A model generated the notes under the pieces. That model worked only from the letters and a program-made list of their open reading frames with translations. It had not been told where the DNA came from and made no database searches. Position numbers and translations under genes: made by a program. Source: Quercus robur (lineage: Eukaryota > Streptophyta > Magnoliopsida > Fagales > Fagaceae). Taken from it: 64,000 nt of DNA. Below, one piece after another: positions 10,526-23,656 of this stretch. The stretch is from contig NC_065543.1 in assembly GCF_932294415.1 (NCBI RefSeq), forward strand, positions 2,368,976-2,432,975, in the 5' to 3' direction. Each line of letters begins with the position of its first letter. The stretch's first letter is position 1.

Positions 10526-11086
10526 TAGGGTTGTCCACGGGTCGGGCCGAGTCGGGTTTGTGCCTGACTCGGACCCAACTTGAATTTCTCGGGTGGGTGA
10601 AAATCAAAACCGAAATCGACCCGTATTAATGGTCAGGTCGTCTGGTTCAGGTCCATCGGTTTTCAGGTTTTTAACAGTCGGTTTCAGGTTTCGCCGTCGG
10701 TGTTGAAATTTCGCAGGATCCAGCGAGATCTGGCCGATATTTGGCCGGATCCATCGAATCTGGACTAGATCTCGAAGAAATATTGTCAGATCTCGCTAGA
10801 TCTGGTGGATTTCAAGTAAATCTTCGTCGGAAAAGCAAAAATATCGCCGGTATTTGTCATTTTTTGTCAGAAAACCTTTGAATGTCGCCGGATGTTGTTG
10901 ATTTGATGGTTGGGTCGGGTGGCTCGGGTTTTTGGGGAGGAAACCCACCAACCGACTCGAAGGGTTCGTGTTCTGTGGGTGGCAACCCGCCGCCGACCGT
11001 CGGATTGGTCGGTTCGGGTGGTGGTCGGTCGGTTTCGGGCAGGTTCGGCGGGTTGGTCGGGTGATGAGGACCCGTGGACACCCCTA
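10526..11086. mobile_element. hAT-like non-autonomous element, 561 bp
   Basis: The terminal inverted repeat is TAGGGTTGTCCACGGGTC at the left, and the right end is its near-perfect inverse (GACCCGTGGACACCCCTA). The flanks ACTTAAAC (10518-10525) and ACTCAAAC (11087-11094) match at seven of eight positions, fitting the 8-bp duplication of hAT elements. The interior is much more GC-rich than its surroundings and full of GGTTCGGGT-type words. Proline/glycine-rich open frames inside reflect that composition; no transposase is present. Confidence 0.7.
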
Positions 11087-11100
11087 ACTCAAACAATAGA

Positions 11101-12015
11101 TGTGTGGAAAGATAAGTACAAGCAATACCCAAATAAATAAACAACTCTAAACCATAATTAATTACAACATAGCAGCAATTAAAAGGAAAGAGTAAGGATT
11201 AGAGAGATGCAAGCACAAAGATAACATCGACATGTGTTATTGAAGAAGAAATCGAAGAATTCGGTGAAAAACCTCTCCACCGCCCTCCAAGCGGTAAAAT
11301 GATCCACTAAAGAATAAAGTTAGGATATAAAAATAGCAATAGACCCTCCAACCCTAATCTACCCAATGCACCTAAGCCCTCCAAGCTTTTTGCCCCAACA
11401 AGGTTAAGCCTAACTGTGTCTTCTTTAGCTTTCCAGATCCCGCAATAAGCCCATTGCATCAACCAAATGAATTGGTCCTCTTTGAACTGCTTCCCAAGTA
11501 CCAAATATCCTTCTCACTGATATGGGTATGATGAGGTACGGATTTAGCTAAGTATCCTCTCAAGGGTATGTCAATGGAGAGGGTGAGAGTAGAGGAATTT
11601 GGAGAATCAAATGTCTAAGATTGTGGATGAGTCAATCTTGTTTTTCTTTAGGGTTTCTCTCTCAAAATTCTCTCTGGAAGCTCTCTACATTTCGTGGGTA
11701 TAAGGATATATATAGTAGGGTATGTGATGGAATGTGAAAAAAACATTTTTTTGCATAACAGGGGGTTCTAGCAACTCACCTTTGCGACTGGGACGAGTTG
11801 CGAGTTCCAATTGCGAAATAACTGACTGGTTAGACTGTCCTTTTTTTTCTTGTAGTGTTCCAGCTGTCGTGACCCTTCAGCTTCCTGCATGCTTCACACG
11901 TGTGGCATTTTGGCTAGTCAACATTTGCGAGCCACTCACGAGATCCAGTCGCGAGAATGCTTTTGAATGCACACACACTTGAATTCTTCACACTCTCTAA
12001 CACACAACCCTTACA
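11101..12015 (-). mobile_element. LTR-like sequence, possibly copia
   Basis: Read on the minus strand the block opens TGTAAGGGTTGTG and closes CTTTCCACACA, and contains a U5-like segment (GGTTTTTCACCGAATTC). No coding sequence is visible. The flanking five bases (ATAGA and TGATT) do not match, so a solo LTR is not proven. Confidence 0.35.
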
Positions 12016-13273
12016 TGATTCCCACTTAAATACAAGGTATCTAATTGCTAAATTACGTTATTGTTCCAGCTGAAACATCTATATCGATTGAAACACTCAT
12101 TAAAACTCTGGTACATGTAGGTACAACCTAATATTTTATCCAATACATTTAAAAAAAGTATCTGTATCGGTTTAATAGTTAGTATGATGTATACCTCTGG
12201 TACTACTATCAGTATGATATGTTATAAAGGGGAGGGGAATACAAAATCTGTATTTATAAAGGATAAAAAATGAATCTACATTCTTGTCGTTTCAATCCTA
12301 TGGCCAAAAAGTATACTAGTTATTTTTTGTAGTATATTAATATTATTGTAGTAGGTCATTGGATGATAAGCTGATTGCTCAAGCCTGTGGCAGTGCTAGT
12401 CCATTGGGCGTTCTTGGAGCTGCTTGACCTTGCAATTAGGATATAATGTTGAAAATTGAAGCCCATTATCAGGGTGTTTGTATGACGAATTGTTTAATTT
12501 AATGATTTCATTTTGCAATGACAACTCGCATGAAGCATATTGAGTAATATCATCAAAACGAAGCATATTCAGTAATGTAATGAAAATAATTTAATCAAGG
12601 AATTCTATCTGGATTTTCCTTGGTGAGGAAAAAGCCCCACAACTCACCCACATTGAAGGCTGCATTGTTATTATTATTTTTAAAGCACTCCTTGTTTCTT
12701 TTCTTTGCTTGGCCATGTCCGTATGTGATGAAGTGTGTGTATTAGGGTGATTTGTGTATGAGTGAGTGAGTCTCTCTCTTTACTCATTTGTATTAAAAGA
12801 GAAAAGTTAAGACTCTTAATAGCACCTTTTAACACCCAAGATTAAAGAACCAGACGGGCTCTGCATCATCCTAAATAGATAAATTGGAAAGGATAAAGAA
12901 CAAAAGAAATCAATTGAGACAGCCTCCACTAAATTGCAAGTCCTTTCTCCTTCCTCTCTGCACTAATACAATTATTGGACAGGCTAATTATACAAGTTTC
13001 GTTTCCTATGCTCTAGAGTTTCTACCAGAGTTGATGGTGCATGACTTGGAAATTAGACCCATCAACCACGCTATTTGTACACGGTAATTATTACTTACCT
13101 ATTGATAGATAGTATAGACTTTGGAAATTTGTATTTTTCAAATAGTATTCGATGGAGGTAGTATTATCCAATTAAAATTTCCTTAAAGATGAATTTGTTT
13201 CCATTTTTGAATTCTCTGTTTAACCTACGTGGCTTTCTACATCTAAGTTTTCATGACAAACACTCACATGCTA
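12016..13273. other. Upstream region of receptor copy A
   Basis: No gene is seen. The stretch from about 13010 (TGGTGCATGACTTGGAAA and neighbours) recurs upstream of copies E (near 45275) and F (near 49355), so it is old promoter or leader sequence of the cluster. The small open frames lack start context and homology. Confidence 0.5.
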
Positions 13274-13429
13274 ATGGCCCATAGTGTGAGACTCGTCATA
13301 GCTCTACTTCACATATGTGCATTGTCATTTCTAAACATTCTTGAAATAAGCAATGGCTCAGAGAGTGACATCTACTGCTTGAGGTCCATTAAAGATTCAC
13401 TAGAATTCTACAAAAAAAATTGCTATTAG

Positions 13430-14200
13430 CGACGGCTAGAGTTCGTCGCAACAACACAAAAAGCCATCGTAGATTAGTATTGCCGACGGCAAAAGGCCGT
13501 CGATAGCCGTCGGAAAAAGCCTTGTCGATAATACTATATTACCGATGAGACCGTCACTAACACTCATTTTCGACAGCACAACTCCATCGTAAGTACTTGA
13601 TAATTGCCGTCGTAGATTCAACTTCATATGAGGAAGTTGGACAACCAAATACCTTTTGCAATGACCTTAGGCCATCGTTAATGCATAGTTTCGACGACAA
13701 AATGCCGTCGTAGTTATTTCATTTGTCATCGACAATACAACTTCATATGAGGAAGTCGTATGACCAAATACTTTCTACGATGAACTAAGGCCGTTGTTAA
13801 TACTTTTTTTTTACGAATAAAAGTTGTCGTCAGTACTTGGTTTGTCGTCGACAATGCAACTTCATACGAGGAATTCATACGACCGAATACTTTCTACAAC
13901 GAACTAAGGCCATTGTTAATGCCCTTGTTTTGACGAATAAAAGTTGTCGTAAGTACTTTGTTTGTTGTCGAAAATAACTTTTGTGATGAACTATAGTCAT
14001 CATTAATGTAGTTTTTCAATGACTAAAAGACATCATAAAATACTTGGTTTGTCATCATCAATACATTATCAATGTGACCATTTACCTTTTTTGATGAACT
14101 TTGACTATTATTGAAACCTACTCACCACGTCATTAATACATTATTTGCAACAAAATAACTCTGTCAATAATAAAAGAGATATCATTTCTAATACTTTAAT
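13430..14200. repeat. Left subterminal repeats of CACTA element
   Basis: Degenerate units of about 110-120 bp of the type CAACTTCATATGAGGAAGTCG plus CCGTCGTAGT recur about four times and fade inward. In related elements such repeats bind the transposase. Confidence 0.65.
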
Positions 14201-14394
14201 TGTGGGATAACAAAAATCTCCCAAAAGTTTCTCCATTCAAATAACAAGCACGAATCCCTAATTGTCCAAAACTAATAATTGCATAATGCAATAAAACAAA
14301 AATATTAAAAGGTCTACAAAATAGCATCAGATGTTCATTAATACATGAAAGCTATATATTCTTCACCAAACTTGAAAACATAAATATTAGAGGA

Positions 14395-15760
14395 TCAATC
14401 ATCATCTAAGTCATTGTCCTTCTGAGAATCATCTTCCTCCTCAGAGTCATCTTCTATGTTTTTGTCAATATTTTGATTTCTTCCTCTAGCATTGGTCTGA
14501 AATATTTTAATTAAACTAAATAAGTATACAAAAAATTATTACTATGCAAATTGTATTTACAATACATAATAAAGATATAACTAAAACGTACTAATTTAAC
14601 AACATCAACAACAATCCCCATAACGAATGACAATAGTATTATCAACATCAAAGAATACAAAATCCTTACTATTGACAATAGTATCATCAATAAATAAATA
14701 AATAAACCTTACTACTAACAATGACCTTGTAGTTCTGAGAACTCCAAAGAATACATTTGCCACCAACAATCACATTAGTTAGTAACATTAATAACATGTT
14801 CATAACAAACACTACAAATCATGTATTTTGCATGGATAGGTAAAGAGATACTAATTTCAATAACATATTTTTAATCTAAATTTAGTGATCCAAATAATTG
14901 AAATCTATAATGAGCAATTTTACAAATTATTTCAACAACGTCAAGAAAATAACAAAAAAAATTTAATGTTGATTATATTGAAAAAATTATATATATACCT
15001 GTGTAGTAGATTCTTGCATAGAATTAAAGCCCATCGAAATAAAATAAGCTCAATATTTTCAAACAGATCTTCAAACAAAGCTCAAAATCTTCATTTTCTT
15101 TCAAGGAATCCTCTTGACATTGTTTACTACAATGGCTAGATGAAATTAGGCAATACACATCTCTATGTTTGACTATCATTACTTAGCATCCATTTTTTCA
15201 CTAATAACTTATCAGATATATACAAACTTTAAATTAAATAAGACTCTTAAAAAAAAATTAATAACATACATATAATTCATTTTCTTTTTCTATTGGCAAA
15301 AGCAACACCATCCTTTATGCATCAACTTGAAACATTCGATTGAACTTGGTTTGCTACTGGTACTCTCCTCCTATTACCATTTTAAAGGAAAATCTTAAGA
15401 GAAATCAATTCAAGGTTAAAACTAATGTAATAAAAATTAAACATGTCAATTTTATCATACCAATTCTTTTCTGCACTTATTCATTGGTACATAACCTATA
15501 GTTACAATGATGGCTGCATGTTCCATGCGATTTTCTTGATTTCTATCACTTTTATCCTGGTTATATGAGAAACACACTAAAGGAATTAGTTTTTAAACAT
15601 TTACTAAAATTCTAAGAAAGATTAAAAAAATAAAAAAAATAAGATTGTTAAGGGATTTCAATTTATAATCACCTTCAACTTATCATTGTTCATATATTTG
15701 ATGAAGTGAGTGTCTTTGCAGAGTAAGAAAATTATGTAGTCAATAGAGCAGGATTTGGCC
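14395..15760 (-). pseudogene. Degenerate gene inside CACTA element (acidic tail)
   Basis: On the minus strand an exon ending at TGA 14397-14395 encodes a very acidic C-terminus (EDDSEEEDDS type). Short open segments near 15470-15560 (ending in a GYVPMNKCRKELV stretch) and 15660-15720 look like upstream exons separated by AT-rich introns. Acidic tails are common at the end of CACTA-encoded accessory or transposase proteins. No single long frame remains; exon structure is uncertain and the identity is inferred mainly from position. Confidence 0.35.
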
Positions 15761-17424
15761 CCAGCTATGTCATGATAAAGTAAAAAACCAATCTATAGAA
15801 AATTATTCATATATTTGTATGAGATATTGAACTAATATTTATTAATCTATAATTTTTTTAGAAGAAGATATTGAAATAATATGAATCTAATACCTAGTTA
15901 CCAGTTCATTTTTGTCTAAATTGGGAAGTATTGGAATGATAAGGCCATTAAACTAATTCACATAATAATTAATATAAAACTTTTAGTTCAGAAGGCCCTG
16001 TGAGGGTTTAGATATTTGACAACTTCAAGATTCACCATTTTAAGACACATGGCCCACCCCACATACAGATGGCATCTTAAATAGACAACACCCAAGGGAA
16101 CTTATATATCTAAATATGAATTGAAACAAACCACCCAGCATTGCATTTTAAGAGCTACGACTAAGTCAACCAATACATGGGTATCATTTAAAGAATTGAG
16201 AGGGTTAGCAAATGTACCTACACCGTGTTGGATAGCAGCATAGGCAACAACAAATCTCTCAAGGTGGCGTGGTTGGACTCGTTGTAGCAACAGTTGGGAA
16301 TTCTGACAAATCCGTGCACTAGTGGTTGCTAGCTTGGGGTTTGCATTTGGAGAGTTGGGATTTGTGGTTTATGTAGGAATGGTGTTTGAGTTTGGGTTTG
16401 AATGGGGATTTTGGGTTTGGTTAGAGAGGGAGGCATTTAAGGGAGAGGCATTTGTGTTTGGAGATTTGTGATTTGGGGTTTGGTAAGAGAAGCAGAGGTG
16501 TTTGAGGGATTTTTTTTTTTTTAGTCAAAGTAGAGGTATTTTTAGTGAGAGGGAGAGACAGGGTAGGGGGTTGAAAAAAATTGGCTGCCTTTTTTTTTTT
16601 TTAGTGAGAGGGAAAGGGAGAGGAAGAGAGAGAGAGGTAGGGTTTTTATTTTTTGTTTTTAAGATAAAAACAATACTGGGGCGATTTATTTAAAATAATA
16701 ATAAATCCCTCTAAAACTGAAAACTACTTATTGTGGGGATTTATTTAAAATAATAAAAAAAAAATATCGTGTAGGTGAATTTCTTTTACAGAAATATAAT
16801 CTCAATATTTAAAAAATAAAAATAAAAATAAAATTTTTATATATTATTTGGCAGAACTACCTCACTTTTTGGTCATTGTCACTTTGAAATTTTGAGATTT
16901 GAAAAAACTACACTTCACCCCAAATTTGAAGAGAAAAAGCATTTTTCACCATTGACATCTGATTTACCAAATTTTATTAAATTAATATTAAAAATGTTGT
17001 GCACTAACTTACCCTTTGCTTAAGGGTAGATTTATAGAATTATCTTATTTCATAATTAAAATCCATTGATTTAAAATTTTAATTAAAGAGTATTTTAAAA
17101 TATTTAGTATGACTTTTTCTTATTCTTTTAGTTTTTCAACATGTTGTGGAGAGATTTGTGGCTGCAAGTATTTTGGTGCTTGATAATTTTTGCATTATTA
17201 TTCTAAATATTCCAATGATGTATATACTAATCATTGTTAAACTTTGGTAGATTTTATAGAAAAGCACGAAAGTCGAGAAAACCCTAAAACACAAACCTAT
17301 ACCCAAAACTCACTCAAAACCTCCCTACTTAACCTAATTTAATCCTAACAAGCGGTCATTGACCCAACTTCGATGATTGACCATGTTTGACCAAATATTG
17401 AACAAATTTAACAAAGTTTTGCAA

Positions 17425-18800
17425 ACTTTGACCACTCATTTCTCAAAATCCATCCATTTGATTGTTGTCATATTTCACAAACACCAATATCTCACCACAT
17501 TCTTCCAATCCAAAAATTAGATTTTGGATTTGAATCTAGAGCATTATGGACATTTGTCATTTTACTAGAACACTTAGAAATTTTGGTTGGTCACGTTCTC
17601 CCAATCCAATCATTTGATTGAGCTCAAAATTCATCAAAACTAATATTTTATCCCAGTCTTTCAATCCAATGGTCAAATTTTAAATCTGACTCTAGTACAA
17701 GATGGATGTGTGTCATTGTATCCACCTATCATGAAACTTCAAATATTGACCAATTTTGACAAAACTCTGAAAGCTTTGACTACTCATTTCTCACAATCCA
17801 ACCATTTGATTGTTGTCATACTTCACGAACACCAATATCTCACCACATTCTTCCAATCCAACGGTCAAATTTTGGATTTGGGGTCTAGAGCATTATGTAC
17901 ATGTGTCATTTTACTAGAACACCAAGAAATTTTGATTGGTAACGTTCTCCCAATCCAATCGTTTAATTGAGCTCGAAATTCATGAAAACCAATATTTTAT
18001 CCCACTCTTTTAATCCAATGGTCAAATTTTAAATTTGACTCTGTCACAAGATGGACATGTGTCATTGTATCCACTATCATGAAACTTCAAGTATTGACCA
18101 ATTTTGACAAAGTTTTGAAAACTTTGACTACTCATTTCTAATAATCCAACCATTTGATTGTTGTCGTACTTCACGAACACCAATATCTCACCATATTATT
18201 CCAATCCAACGGTCAAATTTTGGATTTGGGGTGTAGAGCATTATGGACATGTGTCATTTTACTAGAACACCAAGAAATTTTGATTGGTCACGTTCTCCCA
18301 ATCCAATCATTTAATTGAGCTCGAAATTCATGAAAACCAATATTTTATCCCACTCTTTCAATCCAATGGTCAAATTTTAAATCTGACTCTGGCACAAGAT
18401 GGACGTGTGTCATTGTATCCATTATCATGAAACTTTAAATATTGACCAATTTTGACAAAGTTTTGAAAACTTTGACCACTCATTTCTAACAATCCAACCA
18501 TTTGATTGTTGTCATACTTCACGAACACCAATATCTCACCACATTCTTCCAATCCAACGGTCAGATTTTGGATTTGGGATCTAAAGCATTGTGGACATGT
18601 GTCATTTTACTAGAACACCAAGAAATTTCGATTGGTCACATTCTCTCAATCCAACCGTTTGATTGAGCTCAGAATTCATCGAAACCAATATTCTATCCCA
18701 CTCTTTCAATCCAATGGTCAAATTTTAAATCTAACCCTGGCACAAGATGGACGCATGTCATTGTATCCACCTATCATGGAACTTCAATCACTAAAAATAT
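17425..18800. repeat. 348-bp tandem repeat array in CACTA element
   Basis: The marker CTTTGACCACTCATTTCT recurs at about 17425, 17773, 18122 and 18470, a period of 348-349 bp; partial units extend to about 19050. Each unit itself contains two related halves (CCAATCCAA(C/T)GGTCAAATTTT). Roughly four copies. It may be an internally amplified or captured satellite; no coding potential. Confidence 0.8.
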
Positions 18801-19379
18801 TCAATACTCTTCTAAGAGAATTATACACTTTATAAACATTATTAAGAATGGAGAAAATGACCTTTGCATGGTGGACACGTGTCGTTCTTCCCACGCACTT
18901 GGAAACTTTGATTAACCCTGCTGACATAATCTGACCATCCAATTAAGCTTAAAATTCACCAAAACCAATATCTTATCCCACTCTTTCAATATAACGGTCA
19001 AAATTTGAATATGAGTTTAGCGCATGATGGATGCATGTTGTTGTCTCATATATTGATAAAAACTACCAAATAACCAATAATAACTACTAAAGCCTCCAAA
19101 ATGACCAAAATACCCCCATCAAAGCTATGAAATGACTGAAATACCCATAAACTTATAAAGTAACTAAAATACAACCCAAGACAAACAAAATGACCAAAAT
19201 TCCCCTCAAATCTTCAAAATGATCAAAATACTTTTTACATCTAAAATGACCAAAATAGCCCTTAAGTACTTGGAGGGTCTTGAAAGATGTTTTGTGTAGT
19301 TTTTAAAATTAAGGAAAATTTATAGAGTTTTAAGACAAAATTGTGGAAAATTCACCATTCAAAGAAAATAACCCTTTTT

Positions 19380-19529
19380 TACGACAATATGTCTGTTGGA
19401 AATCACCTTTATTGTGACGGATTTACTTTACCGTTGCTAACACCTTCTTATCTTAAGAAAATTTTAACTATTAACGATGACCAAAACGTTTGTCGCAAAT
19501 AACAATGCAATATATAGACTACAGTGAAG

Positions 19530-19571
<42 letters not shown>

Positions 19572-20270
19572 CTCAAACCCATGAAAAATAAGGGCATGAA
19601 TTCCCCCTTCAAAATTTTACCATTTTTGATGGCTTAGGTCCATCGCAAATGTCATTTATTGAGAGAGATCCAATTCCATCACTAATACATTCTTTTAAAA
19701 AAAAAATTAACTATTTACGACTGTCAAAGTGTTCATCGCAAATACAAACTTAATTAGAAAAATTAAAAAAGTAATTGTGATGGATAAATGTCGTCGCAAA
19801 TGTGAAAAGAAAAGGGGGTGGGGGGGGGGGGGGAATTTTCCCTCCAAAATATTTTATCATTTTCGATGGCTCCATTTCTGTCGCTACTACCATCTTTTAT
19901 ATTTACAATGGAAGAATGTTTGTCGCTAATACTAACACAATAAGAAAGATATATTTTGTATTTTCAACATACAAAAGCTGTCACAAGTGTTAGTAGTGCC
20001 GATGGTTTTCCTTTGGTTGTCGTAAATAATACTTTATTAGCGACAAACATTTCTATTTCGTCACAAAAAGTAAGGCGGGAACACTTCCCTCCAAAAAAAT
20101 TCATATTTTCGACAAAAATAATAGGCATTTTAGACAGACTCGTTTTGCCATCACAAATGTTTTAATATTTGACAAGCAATTATCGATGAAAGAGACTTGT
20201 CGTCGAAAAAGCTAGTTTTTCCGATGGCTTTTTGTAGTTGTCGAAACAGTTTCGTCGCAGATAGCAATCT
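19380..20270. repeat. Right subterminal repeats of CACTA element
   Basis: Many short motifs such as TTTGTCGCAAAT and CGATGGC occur, in inverse sense to those at the left end. A run of about 48 A residues (19520-19567) precedes most of them and a G run lies at 19811-19832. Confidence 0.6.
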
Positions 20271-20598
20271 TTTTTGTAGTTAACAAAATTCATGGAACAT
20301 CAACAACAATACCGCAGGCCAGGTTTCATCTATGAATTTGTTGGGGTTGAATGTTGTCCCCCAGATGCTAATGAGGTCTTAAATATCCAACTCAGTCACA
20401 TGATGCTCTGGGGTCAATTCCCTTGTGACATTGGGAATTGCACACGTTTAGCAGGATTAGACCTCTCCGCTAATGAACTTTCAGGACCACTCCCATTTGA
20501 CATAGGAGACTTAATCCCATTTGTCTCAAAACTCGACATCTTTGGAAACAAATTTTTTGGGGAAATCCCAAAGAGCTTTGTCAATTGCAATTTTCTAA

Positions 20599-20732
20599 TG
20601 GTCTATTTGGATTGAGAGAAAGAGAGGGGGAGTAGAGTAAAGTAGAGTAGATTTAGCACAAAATTAGCTTATTTTTAGCCAACTCTACTCCCCTCCACTC
20701 CCCTTTCTTCCCCCCTCCATCCAAACAGGCCA
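20599..20732. mobile_element. PIF/Harbinger-type MITE in copy A exon 1
   Basis: The ends are TGGTCTATTTGGAT and ATCCAAACAGGCCA, flanked by TAA at 20596-20598 and 20733-20735. A 3-bp TAA/TTA duplication with such ends fits Tourist-like MITEs. Removing it restores the LRR alignment across the junction. Confidence 0.8.
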
Positions 20733-22521
20733 TAAATGTTCTTAAACTTGACCAAAACCAACTAACTAGTCAAATCCCTTCCCAAACAAGTGACCTTGAT
20801 CGTTCGAAGTTCTTCAATGTTTCTAACAATCAGTTGTAAGGATTGGTCCCTGTCTTTAGCAAAACCACTACTAAATTTACAGCTGAGAGCTTTGCTAACA
20901 ACAAGGAACTTTGTGGAGGGCCATTGGAACCCTGTCCAAAATGAATATGGAAATTCTTTTCATTCAAAAATGGGTTTCTAGTTGGTTATGTGTTTTCTGT
21001 AGGTTCAGTAATGGCTTTTTTTCTGTCCAATTATATGGCTTTCATGATTAAGAAGAATAGGATTGAGAAGATGGCACAGTCCAAGAGGAGGAGAACTAAT
21101 AAAGAAGCTGATCAAGTTAACTACTTGCCAACTAAAGGGTTCCTGCAAGAAGGGAGGAAAAAGGTACTTTCTCTCAATTGATTTGAATTAGGAAAATTCT
21201 CTTTATTTATTTATTAATTATTTTTTAAAATCAATAGTTAAAATGACCAAAGATTTGAACTCTAATTTTCCTAATAAAGGAGAGCATGCTATGCCATCAA
21301 AGAGAAAAAAAAAAACCCTATTTTTTTTTCCTTAAATCATAAGACTGTGTGAAATTTTGAGTGCAACTTCCATGCTCTTGTGCTATTGTTATGTCTTTTA
21401 TATATATTTGTATATATTTAAATTGTTAATTATGTAACAAGTAATCCATTGTCAAAATGGTAAGTGAAACAACCATCAATATAATGCAATGATACACGCA
21501 ATTACAAGAAACATTGTGTTCAATTTTATTGAAATATCTGGTTAGTAATAACGCAAAATGGCAAATAATTTGATTCACAAATTTATAAGTTGGAGGGAAT
21601 GGTTCCTAGAATGAACTTTACAGAATTCAGTCAGGCAACTAGCAATTTCAGCACAAACAATGCCATTGGATTGGGAAAGATCGCGATGATGTACAAGACA
21701 GTGCTTCCAGATGGTTCACCCTTTGTAGTTAAGAGGTTATATGGTTGTCAATTGTTTGAGAAACAATTCATTTCAAAGCTATTGGCTCTTGGTACATTGA
21801 AACACAATAACTTAGTCCCCATCTTGGGATTCTACAGAGAAAGGAAGGAAAAACTTCTAGTGTACAAATATATATCAAATAGTAATCTTTATGATTGGCT
21901 ACATGCAAGGGAGAGCATGGATAAGATCTTGGAATGGCCTTTGAGGAATAAAATTGCCATTGGGATAGCAAGAGGCTTAGCATGCCTTCACCATAAGTGC
22001 AATTTTTGAGTAGTCTGTCTTAACTAGAATTCAAACTCTATCTTACTCGATATGAATTTTGAGCCAAAAATATCAAATTTTGGAGGGGGAAAATTTTCGA
22101 GTTATGGAGGGGTAATGTTCATGGATTCAAATGACATTGATTCAAGAAATAGCTCTTTCGTAGACAGTGGGGTTTGGGAGTTGGGTTTTGTTAAAAAGGA
22201 TGTCTATGACTATGGAGTTCTGCTTCTTGAGCTAATTATAGGGAAGGAATCCATTCATATCAATAATTATCCAAACAATTTGAATGAGAGTTTAGTTGAT
22301 TGGATTACTCATCTTTTGACAAGTTCTTCTGAAGACTACTATGTCATTGATAAATCTTTGATTGGTCGAGAATTTGATGGTGAAATCTTTTAGTTCTTTA
22401 GAATTGCATGTACTTGTCTTTAAGTCCTTTCCTGGTTAGCGGCCAACAATGCTTGAATTGTACAATACAATAAGTACTTTCTAGATGAGATATGGAATCA
22501 CAAATGACTCTGAGCTATTTA

Positions 22522-23038
22522 GGCTTCGTTTGGGAGTTCATAAGGGAATGGAAAGGAATGAAATGTATTTAAGCAAGAGAAATGAATGGAAAAGAATTGA
22601 ATGAAATTGAATTAAGTAATCTTGATTGGATGTTTTAAAAGAAATGAATGGAATATAAGTAACCTTGATTGGGAGTAACAAAGAGGGAATGAAATGGATT
22701 CATTTTATGACAATATTACTATTAGATCCCTATTTTAAAATAAAGAGTTGAATATATAGGGGTATTTTGGGAGTTTTAGTAAAAAATTCATTAAACCTAA
22801 TTCAATTCCCTCCCATTCCTCCTAATTTTGAGAGGAATGAAAATTGTCTTAAGAGAATAGAGAGGAATAAGCGTTCCCTCCTATCCATTCTATTCCTTCC
22901 CACTTAAACTCCAAAACAAAGGAATGGACTTTCCATTCCCTCCATTAAAACTCCCAAACAAAAGAAGGGAAGAATATTCTAAAATTATTTTTTTCATTCA
23001 TTTCCATTCTATTCCATTCCCTCCTCCCAAACAAGGGC
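22522..23038. mobile_element. PIF/Harbinger-type MITE in copy A C-terminus
   Basis: The ends GGCTTCGTTTGGGAG and CTCCCAAACAAGGGC are inverted, and TTA flanks both sides (22519-22521 and 23039-23041). The core is rich in GGAATG/CATTCC words. It splits the last coding part of copy A. Confidence 0.82.
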
Positions 23039-23103
23039 TTAGTCAATCTGAAATTGCTACTGCACGTGCATTAAATGAAATTGTTGAGGTAGACATTACA
23101 TAG

Positions 23104-23520
23104 ATCATTTGAAGCATGGTCAATTTGGTTCAATTCAGTCTACTTTGGTCTAATCAAGTATTCAGTTAAGTTTCCAAGGGTCTTGTAGCTAAATTGGCAC
23201 TTCTCCATGCACGAAGCGCTTGGGGGTCTAAGGAAGAAAGGATTCAAACTGCGGTTTCAGCGGAATATTGTAATTATTTCTATAAAACAATATTCAGTCC
23301 ATTTCGGTCCATTTGGTCTACTTTTGCCCATTTCGGTCCAGGTTGGTCAATTTTGATCCATTTTGGTCCAATTCGGTCAATTCGGTCCACTTCCACCCAT
23401 TTTAGTCCATTTGGTCTAGTTTAATCCATTTCAGTACAGTTTGGTCTATATAGTCCACTTCAATCCAATTTGGCCCATTGCGGTTTATTCCATCTAGTTT
23501 GGTCCAATTCGGTCATTTTG
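23104..23520. repeat. GGTCCATTT-type degenerate array, copy 1
   Basis: From about 23290 the sequence is a loose tandem of TTTGGTCCA/TTCGGTCCA words, followed by TCCAATTATGATAAGG. The same arrangement recurs at 32060-32270, downstream of copy D. Noncoding. Confidence 0.65.
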
Positions 23521-23656
23521 ATCCAATTATGATAAGGAAAAATGCAAAATAACATGTTATAGTCCACCCTTAAATAATTGTACTCATCCAATAAAATAAA
23601 ATAAAAAACTGCAATACTTATATGTATTTGCTTAGTATTAGTCAAAACTAATATAA

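Larger units (their letters stand above)
13406..20281. mobile_element. CACTA (En/Spm-like) transposon, about 6.9 kb
   Basis: The ends are inverted: CTACAAAAAAAATTGCTAT at the left, and ATAGCAATCTTTTTTGTAG at the right. CACTACAAAAA-type ends are typical of plant CACTA elements; the first bases are mutated here. Subterminal zones (13430-14200 and 19380-20270) carry many copies of short GACGGC/GTCGTCG motifs in opposite orientations, another CACTA trait. The interior holds remains of a minus-strand gene and a 348-bp tandem array. It lies within the coding part of exon 1 of receptor copy A; the 3-bp target duplication is no longer recognisable. Confidence 0.8.
13274..23103 (+). pseudogene. BIR1-like LRR receptor pseudokinase, copy A (broken)
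   Basis: Exon 1 starts at ATG 13274 with a signal peptide and the family cap (SDIYCLRSIKDSLE), is cut by a CACTA element (13406-20281), and resumes with LRRs (DLSANELSGPLP, NKFFGEIP) to about 20598. A PIF-type MITE interrupts it, then the last LRR, the CGGPLEPC juxtamembrane block and the membrane segment follow to 21163 (donor GTACTT). Exon 2 aligns from 21581, but its acceptor has changed from CACAG to CACAA. Stops in the kinase part include 22007-22009 (TGA) and 22391-22393 (TAG); the extreme C-terminus is split by a second MITE (22522-23038). It ends with GAAATT...ACATAG like its relatives. Dead many times over. Confidence 0.85.

Noticed and set aside
10857..11144. Proline/glycine-rich open frames
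   Set aside because: Composition effect of the GC-rich hAT-like element; both strands are open at once.
12884..13087. Small plus-strand open frame before copy A
   Set aside because: It overlaps leader sequence shared by other receptor copies and has no homology or start context.
16502..16693. Open frame rich in Phe, Arg and Gly
   Set aside because: Derived from T runs and GAGAGGGA-type simple sequence inside the CACTA element.
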